NCBI GenBank assembly: GCA_036874045.1
Contig: CM072335.1
Coordinates: 13,908,001-13,972,000 of the forward strand
DNA length: 64,000 nucleotides
Direction: 5' to 3'
From: Cymodocea nodosa
Lineage: Eukaryota > Streptophyta > Magnoliopsida > Alismatales > Cymodoceaceae
Shown: piece after piece, positions 1 through 11,222 of the stretch
Position numbering within the stretch: position 1 is the stretch's first letter
Layout of the letters: each line of letters begins with the position of its first letter
Notes under the pieces: generated by a model
What the model was told of the DNA's origin: nothing
The model's input: only the letters and a program-made list of their open reading frames with translations
Database searches by the model: none
Position numbers and translations under genes: made by a program

Positions 1-124
1 CTACCTGTATTTGTTTATGTACCTTATGATTTTCAGTATGCTGAACTATCTTGTGATATCTATGAAATACAATTTGTTTCCTCACATAGGTTTTTTGCAT
101 TATCAAAATACAAGGGTTCTAACA
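1..124 (-). repeat. Element A 3' LTR, partial
   Basis: Read on the minus strand the LTR starts TGTTAGAACC at 124, just after the purine tract, and runs off the window at 1. The same sequence ends the 5' LTR at about 28080-28205 with a few differences. Confidence 0.9.
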
Positions 125-140
125 ATCTCCTCCTTTTTGA
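125..140 (-). promoter_or_regulatory. Polypurine tract of element A
   Basis: On the minus strand TCAAAAAGGAGGAGAT directly precedes the TGTTAG start of the 3' LTR. In LTR retrotransposons this tract primes plus-strand DNA synthesis. C has TCAAAAAGGGAGAGAT at the same place, and B and D end their tract in GGGGGAGAT. Confidence 0.85.
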
Positions 141-217
141 TAATGACAAAATCCTTTACATTAAATTACATGTATTTCACTCCCTAGTTTATTTCTATAC
201 ATTCATTCATACAGAAA

Positions 218-323
218 ATAAGTAAAACAGATTTCTGGAGTTACATGATTTACATAAAATAAGTAAAACAGATTTCTAGAGTTACATGATTTACATAAAA
301 TAAGTAAAACATGATTTACAGGG
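218..323. repeat. 41-bp tandem repeat, about 2.5 copies
   Basis: Units start at 218, 259 and 300 with ATAAGTAAAACA. The first two differ at one base (TTCTGG versus TTCTAG) and the third is partial. The repeat lies in the non-coding stretch between pol of A and its purine tract (141-657), where I see no gene. The equivalent stretch of C (40434-40801) lacks it, so it arose in A or its recent lineage. Confidence 0.85.
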
Positions 324-657
324 AGTATAGAAAACTAGAGTAAATATCTCCCCTTGTTTGTGTGCTGGGAATTCTCTCCCTACCTTCCATGCAATTTCTC
401 TTTATACTTCTCCCCCTTTTTGTCTTTAGATAAAAGGAGATCTCTATTTCTGATACTATAACTCCTGTAGCCAAATCTTCTCCCCTTTTAATCCTAAGTT
501 AGACAGATCTTCTCTTGTTGATCCCTTCTAGTTCCTAACTTGCTCTTCCCTTGAGAGGATGCATACTTTAAAATCCTGCAAGAGTACACGTTAGAAGAAA
601 ACAAGCTCCCATATGGTGAGCTTGAGGGGTAATAAACATAAATTCAATATGAATGCA

Positions 658-2483
658 TTATAAGTCATGTATAGAGCATATGCCTAGATTTCTTCTAATA
701 TGATTAAATGTTGATTCATTTAATGGTTTTGTGAAAATGTTTGCAAGTTGATTTTCTGTTGGAACAAACTTAAGTGAGATGTGTCCTTTTTTCACATGAT
801 CTCTCAAAAAATGATGTTTGATCTCGATATGCTTGGCTCTAGAGTGAAGTACTGTATTCTTGGATAAACTTATTGCATTACTGTTATCACTATATCTTTG
901 TATTCTAAATTTTCAGTTTGTAATCTGCTAACTTTGCTACATCTATAAAATTTGAGTACAACATAGACATGCTGCAATATATTCTACCTCAGTAGTGGAT
1001 AATGAAATACAATTTTGTTTCCTACTGAACCATAAAATTAAAGAATTTCCAAGCAGTTGGCATGTACCACTTGTGCTTTTTCTGTTTGATCTACTACTTG
1101 CATAATCTACATCACTATAACTTGTTAAAGTTAGATTGCTATTAGTTGAGTAATATAATCTGAAATCTTTAGTGCCTTATAAATACTTAAAGATTCTTTT
1201 GATTGATTTTAGATGAGATTCTTTTGGTGATGCTTGAAATCTGGCACACAAGCATACACTGAACATGATATCTGACTTACTTGCTAATAAATACAACAGA
1301 GATCCAATCATGCCTCTGTATTTCTTTTGATCTACTGCAACACTTAAGTCATCATTTTCAAGTTTAGTATTTGAACTCATTGGTGTTTTTGCAAATTTGA
1401 TATTTTCAAAGCCAAATATCTTCAGAGTTTCTTTGCAGTATTTTTCTTGATTAACAAAGATGTCATTTTTCACTTGATGGATCTGTAGTCCTAAGAAAAA
1501 CTTCAACTCTCCTATCATGCTCATTTCAAATTTATTTTTCATCAAATTTTGAAATTCATGACATAGTTTTTCTAATGTAGCCCCAAACACAATATCATCA
1601 ACATAAATTTGAGCAATCAACATGTGTAAATCAAAAGTTTTGATAAACAAAGTGTTGTGCACTTTGCCTATGATGAAATCATTATCAGTTAAGAACTTTT
1701 TCAATTTTTCATACCATGCCCTAGGTGCTTGTTTGAGACCATATAATGCTTTGTTTAATCTGTAAATATGATTTGAATTTACTTCATCTTCAAATCCAAG
1801 GGGTTGCTTGACAAATACTTCTTCTTGTATTTCTCTATTCAGAAATGCACTCTTTACATTCATTTGAAACAGTTTTATTCTCATACTACTTGCAAAAGCA
1901 AGCAACATTCTGATAGCTTCAATTCTAGCTATAGGTGCAAAAGTTTCTTTATAATCAATGCCTTCTTGATAATTATATCATTGTGCAACCAGTCAAGCTT
2001 TATTTCTGAGTATGCTTCCTTCTTCATCTAATTTATTTCTAAAAATCCATTTAGTCCCAATGATGGATTTTCCTACAGGTTTCTTCACTAATTCCCAAAC
2101 ATTATTTTTGTAGAACTGATTTAATTCTTCATACAAAGCCATTGTCTAGTAATTATCCTTACAAGCTTCATCTACTAATTTTGGCTCAATTTTTGACACA
2201 AATGCACAATAATTGCAAATATCTTGTGTCTTGCTTCTTGTCTGTACTCTTTTGGTTATATTTCTAATTATTTATTCCATTGGATGGTCTGATTTGAATT
2301 TCCAACTATTTTGATTCTGATTTGATACTTGGGATCTAAATTTCTGCTTGCAATTATCTTTTTCTTATTTTTCATTTTCACTCTCACTATCAATCTTCAA
2401 ATTTCTAAAATTCCATATCAAATGTTCATCAAACTGAACATTTATACTTTCCTCTACTCTTCTGTCTTTAGCAAAATATACTC
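658..2483 (-). pseudogene. Element A pol, 3' part: integrase C-terminus, reverse transcriptase, RNase H
   Basis: This is the last part of A's pol polyprotein, continuing from 9318 across insertion L. At 2365-2483 it holds the integrase tail (YFAKDRRVEESINVQFDE). The RT follows: KSAFLN near 1850, [16 protein letters not shown] near 1720, the catalytic YVDD in QIYVDDIVFGAT near 1600, and GMIGSLLYL near 1310. RNase H remnants continue to the terminal block IRRNLGICSIHDL and a stop at 658-660. The longest open stretch is 1177-1908. Stops and shifts lie on both sides of it, for example in the RT N-terminus near 1909-2100 and in RNase H before 1177. Family assignment is firm (Sirevirus-type copia, compare C at 40802-42120). 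The protein is not functional. Confidence 0.9.
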
Positions 2484-4273
2484 TGTAACGATATTTGTTG
2501 TTAACACAACAATCGCAAATTTTACATTTATAAATTTTTCGCAAGCGCACGGTGCCTATTGTATTAAGCAGTGCAAGTACAGGTCATCTCCACAAGGATT
2601 TTAATTTGTTGTATCTAATGATATACTGAATGAATACAAGTTTGGCTACAGAAATTTAGCCACTAAATGAGAGAGTAAACAGCTATTATCAGAGGTCTAA
2701 AATGGGTGCCAAAATCTAAGAGAATATGCATATAAAACATACAACCTCAATCAATATAATCTGAAATTTACAGTCCATCATTTCAACGAGTGTGCATGCA
2801 TTCACACTTAACATCATCCACTAAATTCATATGTAACTACCGCATGAGTATGGTCATAGTTACAGCAAGGAATAGTCATTCACAACCAATTAAAAACTAT
2901 ACTAAGTTAGCTATTGTTAGGCATATACACAAACACCACATATGCACAAGATTTTATTCACATAATCACAAGTTTCCACCATTGTTTTATATCAGAATCT
3001 AACAATAAAATGCTGCAATTACCGCTACTCCTACTCCTAATGTATCATGCAAGAACACACAAACAAGATATATGACAACACATGAAATACACATATCTAT
3101 AATCATATACCTATGCACATGAGCACACACACAAACACATAAACATATGCATAGGGATCTCACTCTAACCCTCATAACCTTAGGAGAATTCCAATTCCAG
3201 CCCAACGTGCACCATTGGAAGTGTTGCTCCCCTCATTTGGCCATTCCACAAGGCTGTTACACTTGTGTTTTCCCCTCTTGAAGAGCACCTCCTTTGGGAT
3301 TGAGTAGAAAAGGCCACCGTTCTTCAAACCTTCTCCAACCTTGAGCAAGGAGCACTTTCTAGGGATAGTCCATGTGATGCCTCCTCAATCCAACAATGTA
3401 GCACCAAGGTTTCCTCCCAATGCTGCCATCCAACTCCACCATGAAGCCTTGGACGTACCCTTCATTGCAAGAGGAGCATGGAACCCAAAATGGAGGAAGG
3501 ACGCCAAGACCCTTGGCTCACCATCGGCTATGTAGTTGACCTCCCTTGCCTTGAGAAGAAGAATGGAATGAAGAAGAGAAATGAGGATGCAAGAATGTGG
3601 AGCTTTCAGCCTTGGACGTGAGTGGAGATGGGGCTCCAACGAGAATGGCTTAGGCCATATATAGTGAGATTCTAGATCTAGATCTAGAATCTCAAAAGTG
3701 CTTTAGATGATCCCAAGGAAGATCAATGACTCTCATTTTTCCATGCTTTACTTGTCCTTTGCTAACCACTTACAAATAATGTTAAATGTCACACTTTAAA
3801 TGAAACTTGATAACTAATACAATAAATGTGTGGCATGCATAAGGAATATTAAATTTGTACTAAAAATATGCATACATGCAATAATTATCAATTGACGACA
3901 TTGACATGTATGAGAAATTTAATTCACAATTCATTTGCATGGAAGTAATGTTGTGTGTTGCTAAATGAAATTCCTCCATGATAACTTTACTCTTGCATGA
4001 GATTTCATGAAAAAAAAAAAAAAAAAATCACTAGTTGCATATTTCATGAAATCAATTCTATACTAACTATAATCCTACACGTGGGTTATTTGATGTGATG
4101 GAACTAGAATAGTGATAAATTTGTGCATTTTTCCAACACTTAGCTCATTTGACATGCAATAGCCTCAAATACAGTTGACATGTAATCTCATTCAAAAACA
4201 TATATTTAACACAATTAAGTCCATAACTATAATGCAATAATATCTAATAAAATGCACAAATTTTGTCTCTACA
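2484..4273 (-). repeat. Element L 3' LTR
   Basis: This LTR is 1790 bp and nearly identical to 7497-9317. Against the other copy it lacks about 32 bp near 3988, where short TGC repeats flank the lost segment, and it has a run of 17 A at 4010-4026. A GC-richer island (3190-3650) contains short ORFs such as 3341-3535. They recur in the other copy only because the LTR is duplicated. Near the outer end the block GTGCAAGTACAGGTCATC (about 2565-2585) resembles a block also found near the ends of the Athila-like LTRs. Confidence 0.95.
3655..3694 (-). promoter_or_regulatory. TATA box and 30-bp perfect palindrome in L LTR
   Basis: On the minus strand CTATATATGG (3655-3664) is a good TATA box. Immediately upstream of it, positions 3665-3694 form a perfect 30-bp palindrome whose core is TCTAGATCTAGATCTAGA. 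The copy in the right LTR (TATA 8667-8676, palindrome 8680-8703) is one base off at the edge. The position suggests a U3 promoter with a dimer-binding site. This is inferred from position and symmetry only. Confidence 0.6.
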
Positions 4274-4320
4274 TATTTCCCCCATACCTAGCCTTTGCTA
4301 GTCCCTTAGCAAAGCACTAG
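4274..4320 (-). promoter_or_regulatory. Element L polypurine tract and conserved hairpin
   Basis: On the minus strand the tract AGGTATGGGGGAAATA abuts the LTR start. Just before it lies CTTTGCTA-AGGGAC-TAGCAAAG, an 8-bp perfect inverted repeat with a 6-nt loop. The same block with small changes precedes the purine tract of G1 (50541-50577) and G2 (30399-30441). Confidence 0.75.
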
Positions 4321-5338
4321 ATCTAAAAATAAATTACAACAAATAACCCAAGTGGTGATACATTTATTGAAACAAAACAAAGCAATTCAAATATCAAAAA
4401 TTACTACTACATAAGCCACTTTCGTGGGGAACACGGCCACACTTAGCATGTGTAGCAAGCCATTTGAACCCCTAGGTCACCCTAGTGGCGGAGTTATGTC
4501 TCCGGGAGGGTTTACAGCGGATGCACCCACAAAATCCACAAGAATACAAACTCAAGATAAAATCAACCGAAATGAAACACAACGAAAACAAAATAACCCC
4601 TTGGTTTCACCTATACATGATTTTCCTTTCTCTTTCTAGTTTGGAGAAAAAATAATAATTATTCAAACTCATCCTATAGAAAGTAGAATATCATACTATA
4701 TGTGTACAAGTGATGATGGCTAAAACCTAAAGAAACACATGGTTGCCTACTTCATTCCATCCAAGCCACAAAGGAATAAACCAAGTTTTATCCGCAAGTC
4801 CATTGTCCTTTTATTTCCACTCTTTTCATTATGACTATATATTTTCTTTTCTTTTCTTTTCTTTCTTTCTTCTTCTTTTTTTTTTACACACTTTTCTCAC
4901 AAAACTATGCCCATCTACCCTTGAAATGCCTCCTACTAGGGGATTACACGCGAAGACTAAGAGGTTGCTTAGCCTCCGTCCCCGACCATCTTTTTAGAAC
5001 GGGCATTTGGTCCTATCCCTTTTTTTTTTTTTTTCTCTCTACCCTTTTCTAGGACAACCCATTGGACAAATTCAAGGTTATTCTCTAGGTTTCTTTTCAA
5101 GAAGAGGTAAGCTCCCTTAGTTTGTTTTGGTTAAAGCCTCGTGGATGTGCAATAGTACATATAGTTTTGAAAATATGGAAGGATTTGAATTTTTTTATTT
5201 TTTATCTCCTTCCTAAAATTTCAAGGATCTTCTTGTAAAAGCTACACCTTAGGGTTAAAATACCAAAAACAAACCATAAAGTTTCTAAAAACAAAGAAAA
5301 AAATTGAAAACAGATTATCATCGAAATGCCTCCCCCCC
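4321..5338. other. Element L internal region, 3' part: no gene seen
   Basis: No coding similarity is visible. There are pyrimidine and T runs on the plus strand (about 4838-4885 and 5021-5036). Predicted ORFs here, such as 4743-4997, are low-complexity readings of these runs. Confidence 0.6.
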
Positions 5339-5372
5339 ATACCTAAACTTAGCATTGACCCCAATGTATATA
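5335..5372 (-). other. CATTG/CAATG hairpin motif before a G-rich tract in L
   Basis: On the minus strand CATTGGGGTCAATG (5353-5366) is followed by CTAAGTTTAGGTATGGGGGG. G2 has CATTGAGGACAATG at 31751-31764 followed by a very similar GGTATGGGGGG tract. From family knowledge, this kind of motif is frequent downstream of pol in plant Athila/Tat elements. Its presence supports an Athila-type ancestry for the non-coding L. Confidence 0.6.
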
Positions 5373-5880
5373 AAAGATAGTAGAGGTCAAGAGAAAATAG
5401 CATGTAGACGACATAAAAAGAAAACATGAACACAAGAAAGAAGGTAAAGTTCCCCACCCATACCTAACAAGATATCCATTTGCACAAGAAATATGAAATA
5501 AATTGGGATCAAATATTACTCCTAAGAACATACAATGGATTGAGTAGCATGTAAATGAGAGTAATACTTCATTCATTTCAAGGAAAATTAAATCATATCT
5601 CAAGTGCATTATACATGTATAAGGATAAGGGTAACATACCTTTTATTCTTGAAAAGAGAGATAGAAAATCTGTAAAACTATTGAATTAAGGTGTTTAAAA
5701 TCATTAAAGTTTCTATTGGCTGCACATACACAAAAGATGCCACATCATTAAAATTCTCCAAATGATCAAAATTTTGCTATAAAGCAAGCAATGAACATGC
5801 ATATCCAAATTCTGTACAGCACTAGTGAATTGAAAAATTCGCAACTTGCAATATCCATAACCAAATTTTTGTCATAAGTA

Positions 5881-7010
5881 CTCATTTGAAAGGTGATTAC
5901 TTCTAGTTTTTGAAAAAAATCAGAGACAAAAATACCCATAACTGAAGTATCCTCAAAATCAAGTATAACTCAGACAATTGAAAATTCGAAATCTGCAGAA
6001 TAGCTCGTTTTGGAAAAATTCTCCTGAAATGTACATAAATCCAAAAATAACGTATAATACCTTGTTGGAAAGATAAAGTCTCGTAGTCTTTTAGAAAAAT
6101 CATGAAAATAATTTTTACTAAGACATGTAGGTGTAGTTTCAATTAAAAGATGTCAGATACAAAGAAAACACTTGAAAACTGCCACACCATCGTTATCGGA
6201 AGGTTGGCAGCATAACCTTCCGATGACCAAAGAAATATCGGAAGGTTAGCAGCATAACCTTCCAATGGCCCAAAAAAAATAAAAGAAATAAATTTTTTTC
6301 AAACGGTTAGAGTTCTAACCTTCTGATGGCCCAAGCAGATTTCGGAGGTTTACAAGCTAACCTTTCAAAATTGCTAACAACTCACTATATCAATTTCAAA
6401 AATTCACACAGAAATTTATATAAATCCAAATGAAGCATATAAATACTTTTCTGAAAAGTAATTACTTCTAGTTTCTATGAAAAATCAAAGACAAAAATTT
6501 CCGAAACTGAAGTGTTATCAAAATTATGTAAAACCTCAAACAACTCAAATTCGTAATCTGCAGAACACATCATCTTAGAAAAATTTTCCAAAATTGTATA
6601 TAAGTCCAAATACAACGTATAATACCTTGTTGGAAAGATAAACTCTTGTAGTTTCATGGAAAAATTTCAAAAATAAGTTTTATTCAAACATGTATCTGTA
6701 GTTTCAAATATAAGAATTCAGATAAAACTGTTCTACACCAGAAAATAACCATCCGATAGTAATTGGATAGTTATGGCTATAACTATCTGATTTTTCCATG
6801 AGAGTCAGATAGTTATGCCCTTAACTATTCGATTTTCATAAAATTGGTGAAATCTAATATGTCAACTTTAAAAATTCACACAGAATTCTACACAACTCCA
6901 AATGAAACATGTAAATATTCGTTGGAAAGATAATTTCATCTAATTTCTGGAAAAAATCACTGAATTAAATTTTGAATACTTTCATAATATCTTATTTTCA
7001 AAATTCATTA
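5881..7010. repeat. Diverged duplicated block with dyad-rich spacers inside L
   Basis: A block of about 280 bp (5881-6157) recurs at 6449-6723 with many substitutions. Both copies carry TTACTTCTAGTTT and the 20-mer ACGTATAATACCTTGTTGGA. A third partial copy lies near 6880-7000. The spacers hold inverted repeats. At 6186-6262 there is TCGGAAGGTT-GGCAGCAT-AACCTTCCGA and a second similar dyad. At 6745-6835 there are GGATAGTTA/TAACTATC-type dyads. The region 7010-7470 holds nothing I can recognise. Confidence 0.7.
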
Positions 7011-7473
7011 GCAAAAACCTATCCAGAATTCTGTAAAACATCCCTGTTTTCTAAGATTTTTATCTTTTAAAATACTAATCAGAATTTTATGCATAAGTAC
7101 TCAAAACAAATCTCAGAATCCGAGTATTTCAAGAAAAATAATATAAAAATGAGTTCCAATCTCGTGCACATAAAAAAAAAATCAAATTCTAGACAGACAG
7201 ATTCTATGTCTAATAATTTGCACACAAATATTGTCATTATTCCATTAATTTTCTTGTCGCCAACAAATATACATCAATAATCATGTGACAAGCTTCCATA
7301 TATCAAGGAAAATGAAAATATGAAATGGCCAATCCATATTCACATTTCCTTGCGAGAACAAAGAAAACCAAAATTACAAAGAAAAACAACTATACATCAA
7401 AACTGAATTAAAACAAAATCTACCAATTCTTGTAAAACATTCAATAAAACTTGAAAAGCACCAGAAGTAAAAT

Positions 7474-7490
7474 CCCCGGCAACGGCACCA
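7474..7490 (-). promoter_or_regulatory. Primer binding site of L (tRNA-Asp type)
   Basis: On the minus strand TGGTGCCGTTGCCGGGG starts 6 nt after the 5' LTR end. Plant tRNA-Asp 3' ends pair with TGGCGCCGTTGCCGGGG, so there is one C-to-T difference. This primer is typical of Athila and Tat elements. Confidence 0.85.
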
Positions 7491-7496
7491 AAAACT

Positions 7497-9317
7497 TGTA
7501 ACGATATTTGTTGTTAACACAACAATCGCAAATTTTACATTTATAAATTTTTCTCAAGCGTACGGTGCCTATTGTATTAAGTAGTGCAAGTACGGGTCAT
7601 CTCCATAAGGATTTTAATCTGTTGTATCTAATGATATACTGAATGAATACAAGTTTGGCTACAGAAATTTAGCCACTAAATGAGAGAGTAAACAGCTATT
7701 ATCAGAGGTCTAAAATGGGTGCCAAAATCTAAGAGAATATGCATATAAAACATACAACCTCAATCAATATAATCTGAAATTTACAGTCCATCATTTCAAC
7801 GAGTGTGCATGCATTCACACTTAACATCATTCACTAAATTCATATGTAACTACCGCATGAGTATGGTCATAGTTACAGCAAGGAATAGTCATTCACAACC
7901 AATTAAAAACTATACTAAGTTAGCTATTGTTAGGCATATACACAAACACCACATATGCACAAGATTTTATTCACATAATCACAAGTTTCCACCATTGTTT
8001 TATATCAGAATCTAACAATAAAATGTTGCAATTACCGCTACTCCTACTCCTAATGTATCATGCAAGAACACACAAACAAGATATATGACAACACACGAAA
8101 TACACATATCTATAATCATATACCTATGCACATGAGCACACACACAAACATAAACATATGCATAGGGATCTCACTCTAACCCTCATATACCTTAGGAGAA
8201 TTCCAATTCTAGCCTAACGTGCACCATTGGAAGTGTTGCTCCCCTCATTTGGCCATTCCACAAGGCTGTTACACTTGTGTTTTCCCCTCTTGAAGAGCAC
8301 CTCCTTTGGGATTGAGTAGAAAAGGCCACCGTTCTTCAAACCTTCTCCACCCTTGAGCAAGGAGCACTTTCTAGGGATAGTCCACGTGATGCCTCCTCAA
8401 TCCAACAATGTAGCACCAAGGTTTCCTCCCAATGCTGCCATCCAACTCCACCATGAAGCCTTGGACGTACCCTTCATTGCAAGAGGAGCATGGAACCCAA
8501 AATGGAGGAAGGACGCCAAGACCCTTGGCTCACCATCGGCTATGTAGTTGACCTCCCTTGCCTTGAGAAGAAGAATGGAATGAAGAAGAGAAATGAGGAT
8601 GCAAGAATGTGGAGCTTTCAGCCTTGGATGTGAGTGGAGATGGGGCTCCAACGAGAATGGCTTGGGCCATATATAGTGTGATTCTAGATCTAGATCTAGA
8701 ATCTCAAAAGTGCTTTAGATGATCCCAAGGAAGATCAATGGCTCTCATTTTTCCATGCTTTACTTTTCCTTTGCTAACCACTTACAAATAATGTTAAATG
8801 TCACACTTTAAATGAAACTTGATAACTAATACAATAAATATGTGGCATGCATAAGGAACATTAAATTTGTACTAAAAATATGCATACATGCAATAATTAT
8901 CAATTGACGACATTGACATGTATGAGAAATTTAATTCACAATTCATTTGCATGGAAGTAATGTTGTGTGTTGCTAAATGAAATTCCTCCACGATAACTTT
9001 ACTCTTGCGGTGGTGTTGTCAAAATAAATGTGTTACGTGCATGAGATTTCATGAAATAATAATAAAAAAAATCACTAGTTGCATATTTCATGAAATCAAT
9101 TCTATACTAACTATAATCCTACACGTGGGTTATTTGATGTGATGGAACTAGAATAGTAATAAATTTGTGCATTTTTCCAACACTTAGCTCATTTGAAATG
9201 CAATAGCCTCAAATACAGTTGACATGCAATCTCATTTAAAAACATATATTTAACACAATTAAGTCCATAACTATAATGCAATAATATCTAATAAAATGCA
9301 CAAATTTTGTCTCTACA
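7497..9317 (-). repeat. Element L 5' LTR
   Basis: This LTR is 1821 bp with TG...CA ends and is followed by the target duplication TACTC. It keeps the 32-bp segment missing from the left copy (about 9008-9040). TATA box at 8667-8676 on the minus strand. Confidence 0.95.
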
Positions 9318-10553
9318 TACTCTATATGCTTTGCTTCTAAAGGAATATTCAACTAGTATGACAGGTTCAGATTTTGAATCAAACTTGTCTTTAGCATCTG
9401 TAATGTTTAAGACATAACATTTGCATCTAAATGTCTTAAAATATCCAACATTTGGTGTCTTATCATACCAAAATTCAAATGGTGTCTTATTCAGCATATA
9501 TTTGATATGAGTTCTGTTGGAGATGTGATAAGTTATACCAACAGCTTCAGTCCAAAGAAATTTTGGTTGGTTAGTAGCATTCAACATAGTTCTAGCCATT
9601 TCTTGCAATGTTCTATTCTTTCTTTCCACAACTTCATTTTGAGCTGGAGTTCTAGGGTAAGAGAATTCATGTAAGATTCCAAAAGTATTACAAAGATTTT
9701 CGAATTCATAATTTTCAAATTCTCCTCCATGATCACTTCTGATTTTCTTCACTATTAGTTCCTTTTGATTTTGAACTCTTATGCAGAAATTTCTGAATTC
9801 ATTGCATGTCTCATTTTTATGTGTCAAAAATATTACCCAAGTTAATCTAGAGAAATCATCTACAATAACAAGTGTATATTTTTGACCCTCTATACTTGAT
9901 GTTTGAGTTGGACCAAAAAGATCTAGATGTAACAGTTCTAAAGGCTTTCTAGTGGAAATCTCATTTTTGCTCTATAAAGAATTTCTTTTCTGCTTGCTTA
10001 ACATACATTCACTACACACTTTGTCTATCTTGAATTTAAGTTTGGGCAGTCCCCTAACTAGATCATTTTTGGATAACTTTGTAAGGATTTTCATACTGAC
10101 ATGTCCAAGTCTTTTATGCTACAACCGGTCATCTTCACTAGATGCTACCAAACAGGAATTATTTATAGAATTTTCACATGAAAAATTTAGTGTATAAATT
10201 GAACAATTTCTAAAGCTAGTAAATTTTATTTTATTTGTAGTTTGATTAGTAATATAACAATTTTCAGTAGTAAATGAAACATTATATCCTTTATCACACA
10301 ATTGTCCTACACTTAATAGGTTTTGTTTTAGTCCATTAACTTGCAAGACATTCTCAATTCTACCATTTTCAGATGTAATATTTCCTATTGCAGTAATTTT
10401 ATATTTTTCCTTATTACCAAACTTAATAGATCCTAAATTTAAACTTTTAACTAAATCAAGAAATCTTCTCTTACCTGTCATATGCTTTGAGCATCCACTG
10501 TCCACAATCCATTTTGTTGTTTGTGCTTGAAGCTCCTTGTTATCCTGCAATTT
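9318..10553 (-). pseudogene. Element A pol, 5' part: protease and integrase
   Basis: The aspartic protease motif is in VDSGCSKHMTG (about 10505). Next come the integrase zinc-binding HHCC region (HKRLGH near 10110, then CSECM near 10000) and the DDE catalytic core. Of the core, LDLFGPTQ near 9920 and KKIRSDHGGEFENYEF near 9730 carry the two aspartates, and QNEVVERKNRTLQEMAR near 9620 carries the glutamate. The frame runs into the L LTR at 9317 after SKAYRV and resumes at 2483 with YFAKDRR. Stops are present: TGG to TAG at the start of the zinc finger near 10128, and others near 9970 and 10020. The protein acts in the cytoplasmic particle and nucleus to process Gag-Pol and insert cDNA. This copy cannot. 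Confidence 0.9.
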
Positions 10554-11222
10554 ATACTAAAATTAAGGCTTTTGGTACCTAAATCTTCTTGGGTCCAGTA
10601 GAGTTAGTTCTTAAAACATTGAATTTATTGCCTCTTGGCAGCCACATATGACCCAATCTTCTTTTGATAGCAAATACAATAGTGTCATCTTTATATGATC
10701 GAATCATGCCACCATAATAAGGTACTTCCTGTGGTGTAGCATACCCTATGCCAAATTTAATTCCATTTTGTCATTGAGATCCTATAATTTTATCTAGCCC
10801 TTTTTGACCTTATGTAAACTTGTAGATAGTACTTTTTAAATCAAAGATTTTAGCTAATAAATTTTTCTTTTCTTCTCTTAATTCATAGTTATCACAACTA
10901 TATTTATCCATTTTAGTTTTTAAGTTTCTATTTTCAACAAGAGCTTTTTCTAACTCAACAAAAGAATATTCTAAACAATTATTCAAACCTTTAATCTCTT
11001 TCTTATATTCTTTACATTTAACATATAGACTATCTACTGTACAAAGAAGACTACTTACATCTAAGTCATCATGCTCATTTTTTAAACAATAAGGAGAAGT
11101 GGAGCATACCGCTTGTGCTGCAAAGCATACATTGGCTGCAGCTTCATCTTTAGAATCTAAAGAACTACTTGAGGAGCTACTATCATCCCAAGTAGCTTTA
11201 AGAGCCATTTTCTTTTTGTTCT
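10554..11222 (-). pseudogene. Element A gag, C-terminal half (acidic, coiled coil)
   Basis: ORF 10810-11208 starts MALKATWDDSSSSSSS. It continues with a serine/acidic stretch and a coiled-coil-like region (LYVKCKEYKKEIKGLN, then SFVELEKALVENRN). Downstream to about 10560 the terminal Gag blocks GYATPQEVPYYGG and GHMWLPRGNKFNVL follow after a stop. The N-terminal half lies at 25671-26558, on the other side of insertion B. It is homologous throughout to Gag of C at 43876-44540. Gag forms the virus-like particle. Confidence 0.85.

Larger units (their letters stand above)
2484..9317 (-). mobile_element. Element L: non-coding LTR retrotransposon (LARD-like), inserted in A
   Basis: Two long LTRs (2484-4273 and 7497-9317) begin TGTAAC and end CTACA on the plus strand and are flanked by TACTC (2479-2483 and 9318-9322). 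The sequence flanking the insert rejoins A's integrase correctly when compared with C near 42640. The primer site (7474-7490) beside the right LTR and the purine tract (4274-4289) beside the left LTR fix the minus orientation. The 3.2 kb internal region has no gag or pol similarity in any frame that I can see. Long LTRs with a non-coding interior match the LARD class of non-autonomous elements. The tRNA-Asp-type primer site and the block next to the purine tract resemble the Athila-like G1/G2, which are plausible helpers (inference). The LTRs differ by only some 25-30 substitutions by eye, so this is a fairly recent insertion. Confidence 0.9.

Noticed and set aside
3341-3535. ORF on plus strand recurring as an identical protein at 8353-8547
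   Set aside because: Both lie in the L LTRs; identity comes from LTR duplication. Antisense and same-place ORFs exist on the other strand, and no domain is recognisable.
4743-5052. Hydrophobic small ORFs rich in Phe/Leu
   Set aside because: Translations of T and CT runs in the L internal region; low complexity, no start context or homology.
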